A stretch of DNA of 64,000 nucleotides, taken from positions 310,001 to 374,000 of the forward strand of contig JAHBBC010000025.1 in assembly GCA_019915015.1 (NCBI GenBank), in the 5' to 3' direction. Positions 8,678 to 19,922 of the stretch are shown in pieces. How positions within the stretch are numbered: position 1 is the first letter of the stretch; every line of letters begins with the position of its first letter. Below the pieces are notes generated by a model, which ran no database searches, had not been told where the DNA came from, and worked only from the letters and a program-made list of their open reading frames with translations. This DNA is from Auriscalpium vulgare (Eukaryota > Basidiomycota > Agaricomycetes > Russulales > Auriscalpiaceae). A program made the position numbers and the translations under genes.

Positions 8678-10721
8678 TTCATCCATCGCGTTTTCATCGT
8701 TCTCTCCTGCAACGTCGGCCCAGGGCGAGTCAAACCCATGTCTGATGATGAATATATGACCCGCCACTCGCGTTTTGGACAAGTTCCGGCCCGTGCTCAG
8801 GGCGTTGAACAGTTGTGTCAGGAGGTGTCGTCGCCGACGGCAACCTGTACGGACGAGTTTCAAGCCAGGCTGTTGGATATTGCGCCGACCTGCTGCGCGA
8901 AGCCCATGCGTAAACCGGAGGACACCGGCGCGATGGTCCGCGCTGTCTCTCAACTGCACGCGCGCGCGGGCATGACACTTGGTGGGTCCACTGTGTTTCG
9001 CATACACAGTATTGAATCTGGCTTTTACTGTCTCAACATTTTCTGGGGCACCTGGCGCAGTCAAAAGCTCGCACCGTGCGGAGCAGGCATGTATCTTCAC
9101 AGCGCGCTTTACGAATCTGCGCTCTGGATGAGCGTCTTCAGGCACGGCGCTCGGATATCTTGCCTTAGAAATGCACCACCTAACAATAGACTCTAAAAAG
9201 CCCGAGCTCGGCACACTTGGAGGAGTTGTGGTGAGTCGTGACGAAGCTGCGGTTGCTGTCTCGCGTTTGTGCCACCATTTATAATTTGTACGATAACGGA
9301 TAGCGCGCCGGGCGCGCTCATCGTCTCATATAATTTCAGAAACCAGGCACTCTGTACGGCTCACCGATATCCTCTGAAGCAATCGGACATGATTGCAGTG
9401 AGGAAGCGCAGCTAGGCGAGCATTGGTGTAATACAAGCTCCCCAAATATTCGTTATTAGACCCCACCGGCACTTGGGCCTGGCGCCGGGAGGCCTAAACA
9501 TCCGTCTGGTATTCTTGGGTGCGTCGACTCCAGAGCATTTGTAGTCTGCCAGGCCTAGGAGCGTGAATATCGACTCAAATCTCAAGAACACCGGGTGAAG
9601 TGTGGTCACGCGGTCACGTGGTACACATATGCGACCGGCATCTCCCGGCCGTAGTGACCGGCGTGTGACGGTGCTGCAGTTGAACCGACTTGCCTCGTCC
9701 CGACACCCACAGCACTCCCGTCGCCGCCGCAAATGACAGATACGAACACGGAAGCTGGGAATTGACGAGCAGACACCGGGAGAAACAGGAGAACATATCA
9801 TAGGGAATGGCGAGCATTTTCTTTGGCTACTAAGGTGCGTCGCGGTGGCATCATTACACCCTCCGAAACGCTAATCAGATTTTTATGGCATTTACGCAGC
9901 ATCGCTCTATTATGCCGTCCTGGCTGCCGTTTACGCCCAGAGCAACCGGGCTGGCCCTCTCCAGGACACCAGGTTTTATACCAAGTTGGGCCTAGACTGT
10001 GTGAGCACGGAGGCTCGGAGGCATCATTGCCGATTCCTGCACGGAGTCTGGCCTCCTCAATTCCGTTGCCGCTTCTCGGCTCAAGACCTGGTCGCGTTGG
10101 ATGGGAACCTTCACATGGAAATACAGCTGCCCAACATCACGGCGTTCAGGGTTGCGCGTCATTTGCGGCTACTGTCATCAGGTACAGTTCGCCCTGTGGT
10201 GTTGGCGGGATGTATGCTACAACTGTGCTTACAGCTGAAACGGCGGCGTCGGTCGTACACGGAAGCACGCAGGACTTCAAGACGGTGAGCACATTTTCTC
10301 AATTTCGTCCAACTTTGTGTGCTGTTAGTTGACGCCGGTGTTGACCCGCTGCCTTGTATGCTGTTTTTAGCCTTTATCGGGAGTTTCTTTCCCTGCCCCC
10401 TGGGCTACATACTATGGGCAACAATCTCCCGAACCCATGCCGTCGGCACGCTCAATAATGGTCGTTCCTGCTGCCGTGTCGGCGCCGGTGCTCATGATCA
10501 CTCAAGTACTCATGACACACTCGCCTAGTACAGTCCTTTATGTGCGACGGTCGCGCTCATCAGCGGGGGGCACAGAGTCTTGCCGACGATCTATCTCCAG
10601 CAAGCTTGGTGCGATCGGCGTGGCCTCCTGAGGTACCGCTTATGAACTCCCTTCTCCCTGCTCTATATCTTGCTCACCACCAGTCTGAGGCACAGAAGTC
10701 TCACCGCGCAAACGGCCTGCC
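8678..10721. other. No confident gene; old repeats and a possible secreted-protein relic
   Basis: 9205-9430 is an inverted, diverged copy of about 51880-52030 (shared core cagaggatatc, gccgtacagagtgcc). Around 9895-10030 the plus strand reads ALYYAVLAAVYAQSNRAG then LQDTRFYTKLGLDCVSTEAR, which resembles a signal peptide followed by a mature start, but the frame does not continue and I do not recognise it. The sequence around gggcctagactg also occurs at 7548. The last 80 bases are the likely promoter of the GMC gene. Confidence 0.4.
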
Positions 10722-13034
10722 ATGCGTTTCTTTACCCTCTCGTTTTGCGTATTCTCCGCCGTCCAGGCATCGCTTGCTGCTCTCTACACGAATGTAGCCG
10801 CGCTTCCCAAGTCGACGTACGACTTCATCGTAGTGGGAGGTGAGTCGAACGCTGTCCGCCGCATACCTGGACGGAACCGTCAACTGACTTCTTCGGGCTT
10901 TAGCTGGTACCGCAGGCAGCGTCATCGCAAACCGATTGTCCGCAAACCCTCGTTTCTCCATACTCGTTGTTGAGGCGGGGGGCAGGTACGTATCCACGTA
11001 TCCATCAGGTATGAGCGCTGACGCATTGTCTCCCAGTGATGCGAATATCGAAGCCATGCAGATACCTTTTTTGGCGGGAACCATCTTGAGCAATGCGTCG
11101 TTGATATGGAATTACACGACCACTCCACAGCGAGGCCTGGGAAATCGAATTATTCCGTATCAGCGTGGGCGCGTGCTCGGAGGAAGCAGCAGCGTCAGTG
11201 AGTCCTCACGTCGCTCACGTATCTGCCAGCGCGTCTCACAAATATCGTACTCCCATAGACTCTTTGGTATTCACGCGGGGCTCCCGCGACGACTTCGACC
11301 GCTTTGCAAGAGTTACAGGCGACGTCGGCTGGTCATGGGATTCTCTCTTCCCATTGATGCTCAAGGTGAGCTACCGCCCGCCCCTCGTGTGCCTCGGCGC
11401 TGACTCCCGTTGGATGCAGGCTGAAGGCTTCGTCGACCCGGTGGACAATCATGACATAACTGGGCAGTACAACGCAAGCGCGCATGGTCGTAATGGGCCT
11501 GTGCGGACCACTTTGCCGGGCTTCCCCTCTGCGCTCGACCCGCTGGTCCTGGCGACGACGCAGGCGGACCCGGCCCGATTTCCCTTCAACTTGGACACCA
11601 ACGACGGAGACACCATCGGTCTTAGTGCGTGCATCGGGTCTAGAAGACTAGGGTTGTGCCTCACCTTTGACTTACTCCAGGTTGGACGCAATCAACCGGT
11701 GGTAACGGCGTGCGCAGCAGCGCTGCCACGGCGTACCTGTGGCCCGCGCTGCGGAATGCAAATCTGGACGTGCTCATTGACACGCGCGTGACCCGACTGG
11801 TCAATTCCGCGTCAAGGCAAGGCCTACAGGAGTTTCGTAGCGTCGAATTGGCGCAGAACGCCTCTAGTGAGTCGTGCCTGGGCTGTATACGGCAGAGCAG
11901 GTTGAACATGACTCGAACATAGGCACACGTACGATTGTCAGCGCGTCGAAGGAAGTTATTTTGTCTGCTGGGGCTGTCAACACGCCACAGCTGCTGCTTC
12001 TCAGCGGCATCGGGGATCAGCACACCCTGTCTGCGCTCGGGATCAAGACGCTGGTGAAGTCCACGGGCGTGGGCGGCAACTTGCAGGACCACCCGCTTCT
12101 CGCCAACCAGTGGTCCGTCAACTCGACGAGCACTTTGGATGATATATCTAGAAATGCGACGTTGGCGGAGAGCCTGCTCGTTCAGTGGCAGCAAACGAAG
12201 ACGGGTCAATTTGTCGACGTCGGAGGGAACCAATTTGCATGGCTTCGCTTGCCGGCCAACTCGACGGCGCTCGGTGGCCATGCTGACCCTTCCGCAGGGA
12301 AGACGTCCGCACACATGGAGTTGTTCATTGGGGTGAGTTCATATCCGTCTACGCTGATACAAAATTGAAACGGACTCGTCTGTTTCAGAACACGTTTGCT
12401 TCGTTCATCGAGCCCGCCCCTGCGGCCGGTAATTTCATCAGCGTCATAACTGGTGTTAGCTCTCCCATTTCACGTACGTCTACCCTGGTGCACTCCAAAT
12501 TTGCACTGACACGTCCACGCGTTCGCCATAGGCGGCAGTATCACCCTGGCTTCCAACCATCCTTTCGATTTCCCCATCATTGATCCCGGCTTCCTGACGC
12601 ATCCTGCGGACGTCGCCGTCATGGTCGAAGCCTTGCATACGGCGACGGCCATGATCTCCACAGCCCCGTGGCTGAGTTTCATCCTCGGGCCATATGGCAC
12701 GCTAGCCAACGCAACAACTGACATCGCACTAGCGGCGTATGCGCGCAGCGGGGTGACGAGCTACTGGCACCCATGCTGCACAGCCAAGATGGGCACATCG
12801 AACGACGAAGCTGCTGTTGTCGACTCAAAGCTGTTGGTGAAAGGCGCCGCAGGGTTGCGCATCGTGGATGCATCTGTATTCGTACGTGCCATCCCTTGCT
12901 TCGCGAACTTCCGAGCGGCGCTCATACACAGCTCTCGGCAGCCCTACATTCCTGCAGCACATCTCCAAGCTCCGGTGTATGCCATCGCTGAGCGTGCGGC
13001 TCAACTGATTGAGCACGCTTGGTCTACGGGATGA
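10722..13034 (+). CDS. GMC oxidoreductase (AA3-type, aryl-alcohol-oxidase-like)
   Basis: This is a flavoprotein of the glucose-methanol-choline family, about 590 residues, probably secreted. ATG at 10722 starts a signal peptide (MRFFTLSFCVFSAVQASLA). The dinucleotide-binding motif is VVGGAGTAGSVIANRLS across the first intron. GMC signature 1 is GRVLGGSSSVN and signature 2 is GAVNTPQLLLLSGIG. The catalytic His regions are SYWHPCCTAKMG and IPAAHLQAPVYAIAERAAQL, with stop at 13034. Nine introns restore one frame: about 10840-10904, 10987-11036, 11200-11259, 11367-11420, 11623-11679, 11871-11921, 12334-12388, 12474-12531 and 12883-12949. Family members oxidise aryl alcohols, glucose or other alcohols with O2 or quinones. 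The substrate here is unknown. It could act in the adjoining terpenoid cluster or in lignocellulose decay. Confidence 0.88.
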
Positions 13035-13899
13035 ACCTTCGTATACTCACTGTTCCCTTAGCGTATTTTTTCTGATGTCGCCGCAGTAACTGCGGTCGTC
13101 AGCTACTGGTAGAAATTTTCAACTTCTTCGTTTCCGCACTTCCTCGGTGCAGGGTAATCTCCTCAGGCACGGGGAACGACATTTTGTACGGCCATGCCGT
13201 CCACTGGAAAGTACCAATGGTCGTAAACACGCGCCGGCCGGCGTTATCTGAAACTAGCGCGGAGATGAAGTGGCGCCGCCGCTTGACTCCAAGCGCCTGC
13301 GGTCCGGCGGCGAGCTGCTGATCGACGTCAGATGGGCAGTGGCTGCTCAAGAGGTGAGCGATCAGTCACCGGTGAGCCACTGATCATGAGCGATGTCTTC
13401 TCTTCCTCTTCCCTGACAGCAGAAAAAGTCTGTTCTTGTGATGTCGCCGATGTGTCATATCGTCTGGGTTACGAATGCAACGTTCCTCAGCCCCATCTTC
13501 CATGCTCCAAGCGCTCAATATAGGGGGCCTTTGTTCTTACGAGTCCCTGCGACGACAGAGACTGGCAGGGATCGTAGGTCTTCATTTTTCCTGCGGATCA
13601 TGGTTACCTAACCTCCGTTATGGCCACTGCATGAAATGCATCACCGCTGACACAAGACTGCAGCATGCGAGCCGCCGCGTGTACGTACCACCGCCACAGT
13701 TGCATACGGGGCATAACATGTCGTTCTCAAACGCCCGATCAGCACACTTCTTCTGTTCTAGCGCGGTGGTCAGGGTGAGTAGGGACCGGAATGCTGCGCC
13801 TTAAGATCTATTCTCATCCGGTCGCCGTCTCTTCGACCCTGTCCCTCTTTCCTTCGTGCTATCTCGCCGTCCTCGATCTACACGGGCGCCTTTTCAGCG
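13035..13899. other. No recognised gene
   Basis: The only frame with a protein-like look is 13099-13350 on the minus strand (83 residues, with ISALVSDNAGRRVFTTIGTF and TAWPYKMSFPVPEEI). I do not recognise it and it could be a gene relic. Confidence 0.3.
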
Positions 13900-15695
13900 A
13901 TGTCGGCGACGAACGCTACCGTTCCCCAGGGTCCACCCCCAGTCTTGACCCAGGATGCTGCCACTGTGTATGTTTCATCCGGCATCCTTCCTCACCCGAT
14001 ACTTACTGCAGTATGTGCAGAATAGGGCCGATCGTGCGTTGTTTCGAGTTGTGAAGGCGTTCGTGCTTGCTGATGCGTCCGCGGTGCTAGTTCGTAGGCA
14101 ACGTCATCAACTGGCTGCTCATGGGTAGTTTGATTGTTCAAGTCTGTGAGTACAGCAGTCCGTTCGGAGCTCAGATGACGGACATTAATACGGGAGCGTC
14201 CTACTTAGACATGTTCCACATCAGCTACCCGTCCGAGAGAATACGAATACGGCTCCTTGGTATGTCTACTCCTCCCCCGGCTGATCTTCTTCGTCCTCAC
14301 ATTCGGCTGTTTCACTTGCTCAGTATATATCGTATTCCTACTCGACGTCGTGCAAACATTCTTCGGGACACACCAAGCCTGGTTCTATATGATCGCAAAT
14401 TGGAGTAAACCTGGAACTCTCGATGCTGAGCCCTGGTCAGCTGCGACCATCCCGATCATGTGCGGATTGAGTAAGTAGTTGACGGCGCAGTTAGTTTACT
14501 ATTCACCTGACAGACTCTACCTACAGTTGCGGCTATCGTGCAAATATTCTACGCATGGTAAGCCCCGCCGGTCGGGAAGGAGGGATTTTGACTCATGTTT
14601 TTGTATCGCAGGCGGATCTGGAGGATGAAGGACTCTGTCGTCATGCACGTCTTTTCCCTTATGATTGCTGCAGTATGTCCTCTCACGAACACCTTCGCTC
14701 CTCCGTCCTTACGTTAGCGTCAGATAGCGCTGGCTCAAGGCGTGACTGCCGTCGTCGCTTCTTCCATCGTAAGTCAAAGACGACTCACTGGATCTAATTG
14801 CAGTCCTGACCAGCGTCGTAGATCCAAGAGAGACCGACCCAGCAGAACCTTTTGCATCTGCATCCCGCTTTCGAGGTGGGTCAGCCGTACAGAATGATGA
14901 CGAAATTCCGTGCTGACCGGTAGCGCTCAGTTCTGGTTGGCGGGCAGTTTCGTAGCTGATGTCCTTATCTGTGGTTGCATGATCTGGATCGTGCGTACCT
15001 CTCGCGACTCTCGTACATGCCGAAACTGACCGCCAGCAGTTATATGATGCGAAGACCCAAACGATGTGGACTGAGTCGGGGTCGCTCTTTAACAAACTCA
15101 TACTCAACGCCATTCAAACGGGGTTGGTGACTGTGATATGCGCGACGGTTGATCTTGCTCTGTTTGTGCACTTTGAAAACGCCAATTACCACCTTACGCC
15201 GTGCGTGCTCGTTTCCACCCTGCTTTCTCGTTGTCCTTATGTCCAATTTCCACCGCAGAGCATACATATTGGGTAAACTGTGAGTCTCGGCGTGCCTCGG
15301 TTTTAACTGCTAGCTCATGATCTCTGTTCAGATACTCGAACAGTCTCATGGTCACTCTCAACGCGCGCAGGCGCCGCACCCCGCGAAACACGGATCTGGA
15401 GACGGCGGAGTCGCTCGGGATGCGTGTCATGGTATCACAGCAAACGGAGCAAAGCCGCGACAAGAGTGCTCGGAGTACGACGGTGTGGACAATACCTCAC
15501 GACGTCACGGCGCATTCTACCACCGTGGCCTCCGTTGTGCGTCTCTCTCCCGTTCCTTACGATGTTACTGCTGACGGCGATGTCACGCAGGGCGATGGGC
15601 ACTCCAAGAAAGTGGACCTTAGCGAAACATCTTCCCAGTCGGTCATTTCCTTCAGATCCGAGAAGCTTGGAGCCACGCAGTCCTGTCCTGTATAG
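13900..15695 (+). CDS. DUF6534-like multipass membrane protein
   Basis: Agaricomycete-type integral membrane protein of unknown function, usually about 300-350 residues. Recognisable exons are INWLLMGSLIVQV, LLVYIVFLLDVVQTFFG, WFYMIANWSKPG, AAIVQIFYAW, FWLAGSFVADVLICGCMIW, TESGSLFNKLILNAIQTGLV, ATVDLALFVHFENANYHLTP and ILGKLYSNSLMVTLNAR. The last four are the conserved DUF6534 block. The hydrophilic tail ends at 15695 (TQSCPV stop). The start at 13900 (MSATNATVPQGPPPVLTQ) is the best candidate, but the second exon between 13960 and 14100 is not clean. The gene lies between a GMC oxidase and a P450. The family is often found beside secondary-metabolite genes but has no proven role that I can name. 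Confidence 0.72.
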
Positions 15696-16046
15696 ACGAC
15701 GGGCAGCACGTAGCTGTCTGTAAAGTTCTTCATAGGCCGCTGCCCAGAACCCCTCCATGCACACTCGGACAGCACCACCGGCAGAAGCACCTGTATCAAA
15801 TACCATCATGCTACTGTATTCGAATCGTCTACTACATCTCGTCCCATCTAGCATTTGGGCTAATTCTACCAAGACGTTTTCGGGCAAAGCCCAAGTTCAA
15901 CTAGTACTACTCGGTCAGACTACGACTGATCGTCCGCACTCATCAGCACCTGCTCGAGCAGCACGCGAGCGGCTTCCGACCGAGGACGTATGAGACATTT
16001 GTACGGGCATGGGAATCTGCTCGCCGCAGTCAGTAAATGCGAGAAT

Positions 16047-18058
16047 TTAAGGCAACCATTCTACGCACGAAACACCACCGGACGTCATATCAACAGGTGG
16101 CGGGGGGCCTCCGTCTACTGTGGTGATAGAGAAGACGGCGAGGAACTGAGCGACCAAAAGGTACAGCGTCTCTTGCGCGAAGTGCTCGCCGGCACAGACT
16201 CTGAAAAAAAAGTGTGAGCTCGGCAGGCATTCGGGTGCAGTAGTATACCTTCTGCCGAATCCGAAGACGACGCTGGCCGGGTCGCGGCCGGTAAAATCAA
16301 GCTTTCCGTCGCGGAAGAAACGATCGGGGTAGAACCGTGCAGGGTCGGGGTATATGACAGGGTCGTGTAGAATGCCCCTGAAAAAGACGTCGGACGTAAA
16401 TTTGACGATGCTGGGAGAGCGGCGCAGACATACCAGACGTTCGGTACGATCATGGAGCCGGATGGAAGGTGCCAGCCCTTGTATTCGTCGTCGACCGTCA
16501 GTCTATGAGCGATTCCTGGAGATACTCAGAAGACTGCGCGAGATGATCAGAAGGAAGCCAGACCTTGAGGCGCAGCGGCATGCCAGCGCAGACTCTCTTT
16601 CATGACGGCTGTGATGTAGGGCAGATCTGGCTGGTCGGCATAGTCGGGCAAGCGCCCATGTCCGACGACGCGGTCAATCTCTTCCTGGGCCTTCCGCTGC
16701 ACCTCAGGGTTCTGGAACATGGCGAGGAAAAATATAGTGTAGGCGGCGAGCGCCTGGAAGAGGTCAGCATCGGCGAGGGATGGCCAGAAGGAATGATTGT
16801 CGCACTGTGTCAGCTCCGGCTGACGGAGAGAGGCCATTAGTCGCCGTTAGTGAAATCTTATCAAGGTAGAGCTACCTCCGTATGCGACCGCAGACGTGTC
16901 GCGGATCAGAATCTCCTCCTGGGAGCCGGCCTCCGGTCGCAAGTCCTCAAGTAACGACGACGTGTACGAAGGTCTTGCCGTTCCGTTGTCCTGTGCCAAC
17001 AGAATAAGCGCTCTTCCTGCATATTTTTCTACGCCGTACCAAAGACAATTTCACTTGTTCAAACGCTTCATCACGAAGCCGTCTGTCATTGTGCTGCCAC
17101 GTTTTAATCGTTCGTGCGAGCCAACCCCCGGTCGTCCAGTTGGGGAGCTTTCGGACTGTCAAAGTCGGTCTGGCGTGAGCCTAACGGGGCCCCGGATCGG
17201 CAATGAGCAACTGCTTACGCAGAGGGACTGGGTTGAACACCCAGAAAACCGGCGTGAGACCAATGGTGATGCTGTCCATGACCTCCTCCGCGAGATGTAT
17301 GAGCTTGTGTTTTCGGGACTTGATAGATATCCCATAGGTGACGTCAACTATCAACTGTCCGGAATGCCTGGGCACAATTAGTGCGAAAACGGGACGAAGA
17401 GGAAGGTAGGGAACCTACAGTCTGAGGTGCTCCGTGAAGTTCTCGGGGTCGTCGCGGAGATTTCTCAATAGCGTCCGCATGGCGCTCCGCTGAGCGGGAC
17501 GGTACGCAGGCACCTCGGCTTTCGTGTACTTGCCCAGGATCATGCGCTTACGGGCGTGCCAAGGTTTTCCATAGGTCATGAATCCCACGTTCCACTCCTG
17601 GCCGATCCTATTCGCCGAGGACGGACTCTGTCAGCAAGTCGGTACAATCGTGCATCAAGGGAGATAGGCTCGTACAGATCGACAAGCGGGAAACGCGGCC
17701 GGTCCGAGTAGATGGAAGATCTCTTGTCCATGAGATCCATAGCAGCCTCGGCTGAGTTGAGGATGATCAGCGGTCGCCCCAGGACCGAGACGTACACAAC
17801 GTCACCTGCATGCGGGGTACGCTAAAGTCAATATTGACGCGGGGGATATAAGATGATGTTAGGATTTGCGTTACCGTATGTGTCGCGCCATGCAGTGAAT
17901 GTCTTCCATTCGTGTTTGCGAGGAAGATCGAGTAGGTTCCCGATGACGGGGAGGCCGCTGGGTCCCGGCGGGTAGCGAGAGCGCCTGCGGGCCCAAGCAG
18001 ACCATGCGATTGAGCCTGCGCAGAAGGAAAGAATGACACAGAGAGCTGCAGTTGACAT
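16047..18058 (-). CDS. Cytochrome P450 (microsomal, fungal CYP64/OrdA-like)
   Basis: Membrane-anchored haem monooxygenase in the terpenoid cluster. ATG at 18058 gives MSTAALCVILSFCAGSIAW (anchor), then the proline-rich hinge YPPGPSGLPVIGNLLDLPRK. Other landmarks are DLMDKRSSIYSDRP, IVDVTYGISIKSR, the I-helix AGADT on a 14-nt microexon (16806-16819), the K-helix ESLRWHAAAP (ExxR) and the haem loop FGFGRRVCAG with its Cys ligand, across an intron. Two doubts remain. Around 17015-17045 the frame before (FEQVK) and after (LILLAQDNGTARPSY) does not join by an ordinary intron. The C-terminus differs from the usual HPxPFxCxIxPR ending, so a further small exon to about 15918 is possible. It may therefore be slightly damaged. 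A paralogue lies at 21334. Confidence 0.8.
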
Positions 18059-18834
18059 CGCAAGTCGAGTGGAAGTAGGTGCTATGTCGCGACACACCTC
18101 GAAGAGGCGCGCGTGGGATACTTACTCCGCCTTGAGGGATACTTAAGTATGATCTGGGAGGCGCACAGATTGGCAGCTGCATGGATAAGGTTAGATTTGG
18201 CATTCTCCTTGAAGATGTTGCATTACTCACAAGGCGAGTTTGAACTGAGCCCAACCGACAGCAGAGTGATGCGACCCGGTCGTAGCGCGCGGCGAGTACC
18301 ATGCGCGCTTGTGTACTTGCGCATTTTTCCTGGCGCGCACCGTGCGCGTCTTCCAGGAAGAACCAAAACGGCATTGCAAAGAGGGGCTGCTGAGCTCCCC
18401 GGACAGCGCACGGAACTCGCTAGACCACCTGTTCGCACATCGGAAGCTGTAGACGACCTGGTCGCATTTCGGAAGCTCTGATACATCGTCGTGGATTGAT
18501 ATCGCCGTGACCGCAGCGCTCGTCGTCCCAGGAAGTGCGGTGAGCCCGGGAGGCGCCCAAGTCAGTACAATCTGTCGTCGGCAATTCCCAGCTCTGTGCG
18601 AGGATGGGCTTTGCAAGTCGGTTCACGGCCGCGATGGTCACCGTTCAGCGTTCGCATACGTTCCCGTCCCCGCTCTTCGCATACCGATCAACAATGGAGT
18701 TTAATTGCATACAAATTCGAGCTAAGTCATTTCGGAGCTGCAGTACTTGTAAGAAAACGTGCGACTCTTTGAGGTATGTCGTACGGACGGTCTAGGGCCT
18801 GTATAGAACGACCCGGAACTTTGAGATGTACTAA
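18059..18834. other. Spacer between the UbiA and P450 genes, no gene seen
   Basis: It holds the P450 upstream region (near 18060-18200) and about 600 bp with only overlapping short frames. I see no convincing coding exons. Confidence 0.4.
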
Positions 18835-19922
18835 TCATATACCACGGAAGAGCCTGTAGTACCCCGGGAGAGAGTGCGCAGCCGACAGCCAAACCTGGGC
18901 AATCTGAGTCAGCAGACTATATCTTGGATCACCGCCCGTACTCACATTATACCAGTAAAAGGACACCTGATCTTCTGGGATAGACGTGTGTCCTAGGAAG
19001 CGGACGCCCACGAAAGTAGCCAGGGCTACAAACGTGCAGCCGGCTACGGCGTCAAGGCGCCACAGGACGGAAAGTCCGGTCGACCAGAGAAGGAGCGGGA
19101 TGATGACGGTGTAGCGTGCAATGGATGGGAGAACGAGCGGAATCGTCTGGCGACCAATGGCCCCGTCGCCATCCCGGTCCTTGAAGTCTTGCGCCTGGAT
19201 AGTCGTCGCGAATATCCCTGCGCTGATGGCAATTGCCAGTATGCCGACGCCGTCCAATGAGTGGCGGTCGGATCCTACAGCACGCCGTCAGGAAGAAGCT
19301 CGGGTTGCGCAGTCACGACACGTACCTGCAATGAGAGTGGAGCCAGCTTCGAACGACGCAAAGCCTCCTGCGTTGACGAGATTCCGCACGATATAGTGGC
19401 CCGCATGGGCTCCCATCTCGTCGTAGATCACCGTCAAGGCGACGAGCGCAATGCTCGCGTAGACCACCTCTACACTGTAGAATGCAGAGTAGATCCAGCA
19501 CACCGGGACCAGGAGCCATCGCAGGATGAGCGCACTGCGGAGCGTCATGCGGCCCGAAGGCAGCGGCCTATCGGTCTTGTTCATCCCGTCTTCATCCTCA
19601 GAGAGGGTCTGGTTCGAGACGTCGAACTGCAGGAGGTGCAGCCATATCCACGCCATGACATGAACCAGGCGGCTCAGTTCGAAGTCGGTGGCGGAAGCCA
19701 CCGCGAAGAACGTCTGTTAAAACAAGTTGAGCGACCTCCTCACGAAGCAATGGTAGAGGAACGCACGACGGGGATCAACGTTGTCTTGATGTCAGATTTC
19801 GTGAACAGGAAGCCAGTGACGATGGCATCGCGGATGAACGCAAAGGGCTGCGGGAGTATCGTCGATGTCTGGGCTTTGGTCGCCATCTGGACTTGGGTCG
19901 CCGTCTGGACTTTGGTCGCCAT
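18835..19922 (-). CDS. UbiA-type membrane prenyltransferase / terpene cyclase
   Basis: Integral membrane enzyme of 310 residues predicted from four exons (introns 19714-19766, 19275-19325 and 18895-18945). The first Asp-rich region reads NQTLSEDEDGMNKTDRPLPS and the second DFKDRDGDGAIGRQTIP, the two diphosphate/Mg-binding motifs of the UbiA superfamily. Hydrophobic helices follow each, and the tail is WLSAAHSLPGYYRLFRGI. The NQ..SED..NK..RP form resembles the fungal UbiA-type cyclases such as the fumagillin cyclase (Fma-TC) more than ubiquinone-pathway UbiA. In that family farnesyl diphosphate is cyclised in the membrane. Start at 19922 is chosen because the protein then begins with an in-frame 18-bp triple repeat ((M/T)AT(K/Q)(V/A)Q). 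An upstream in-frame ATG at 19985 is possible. Flanked by two P450s, which suggests scaffold formation. Confidence 0.82.
19869..19922 (-). repeat. In-frame 18-bp triple repeat at the UbiA gene's 5' end
   Basis: Three units of 18 bp, consensus atggcgaccaaagtccag, encoding MATKVQ, TATQVQ and MATKAQ. The first unit supplies the chosen start codon and the third has an internal Met, so several starts are possible. Confidence 0.8.
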
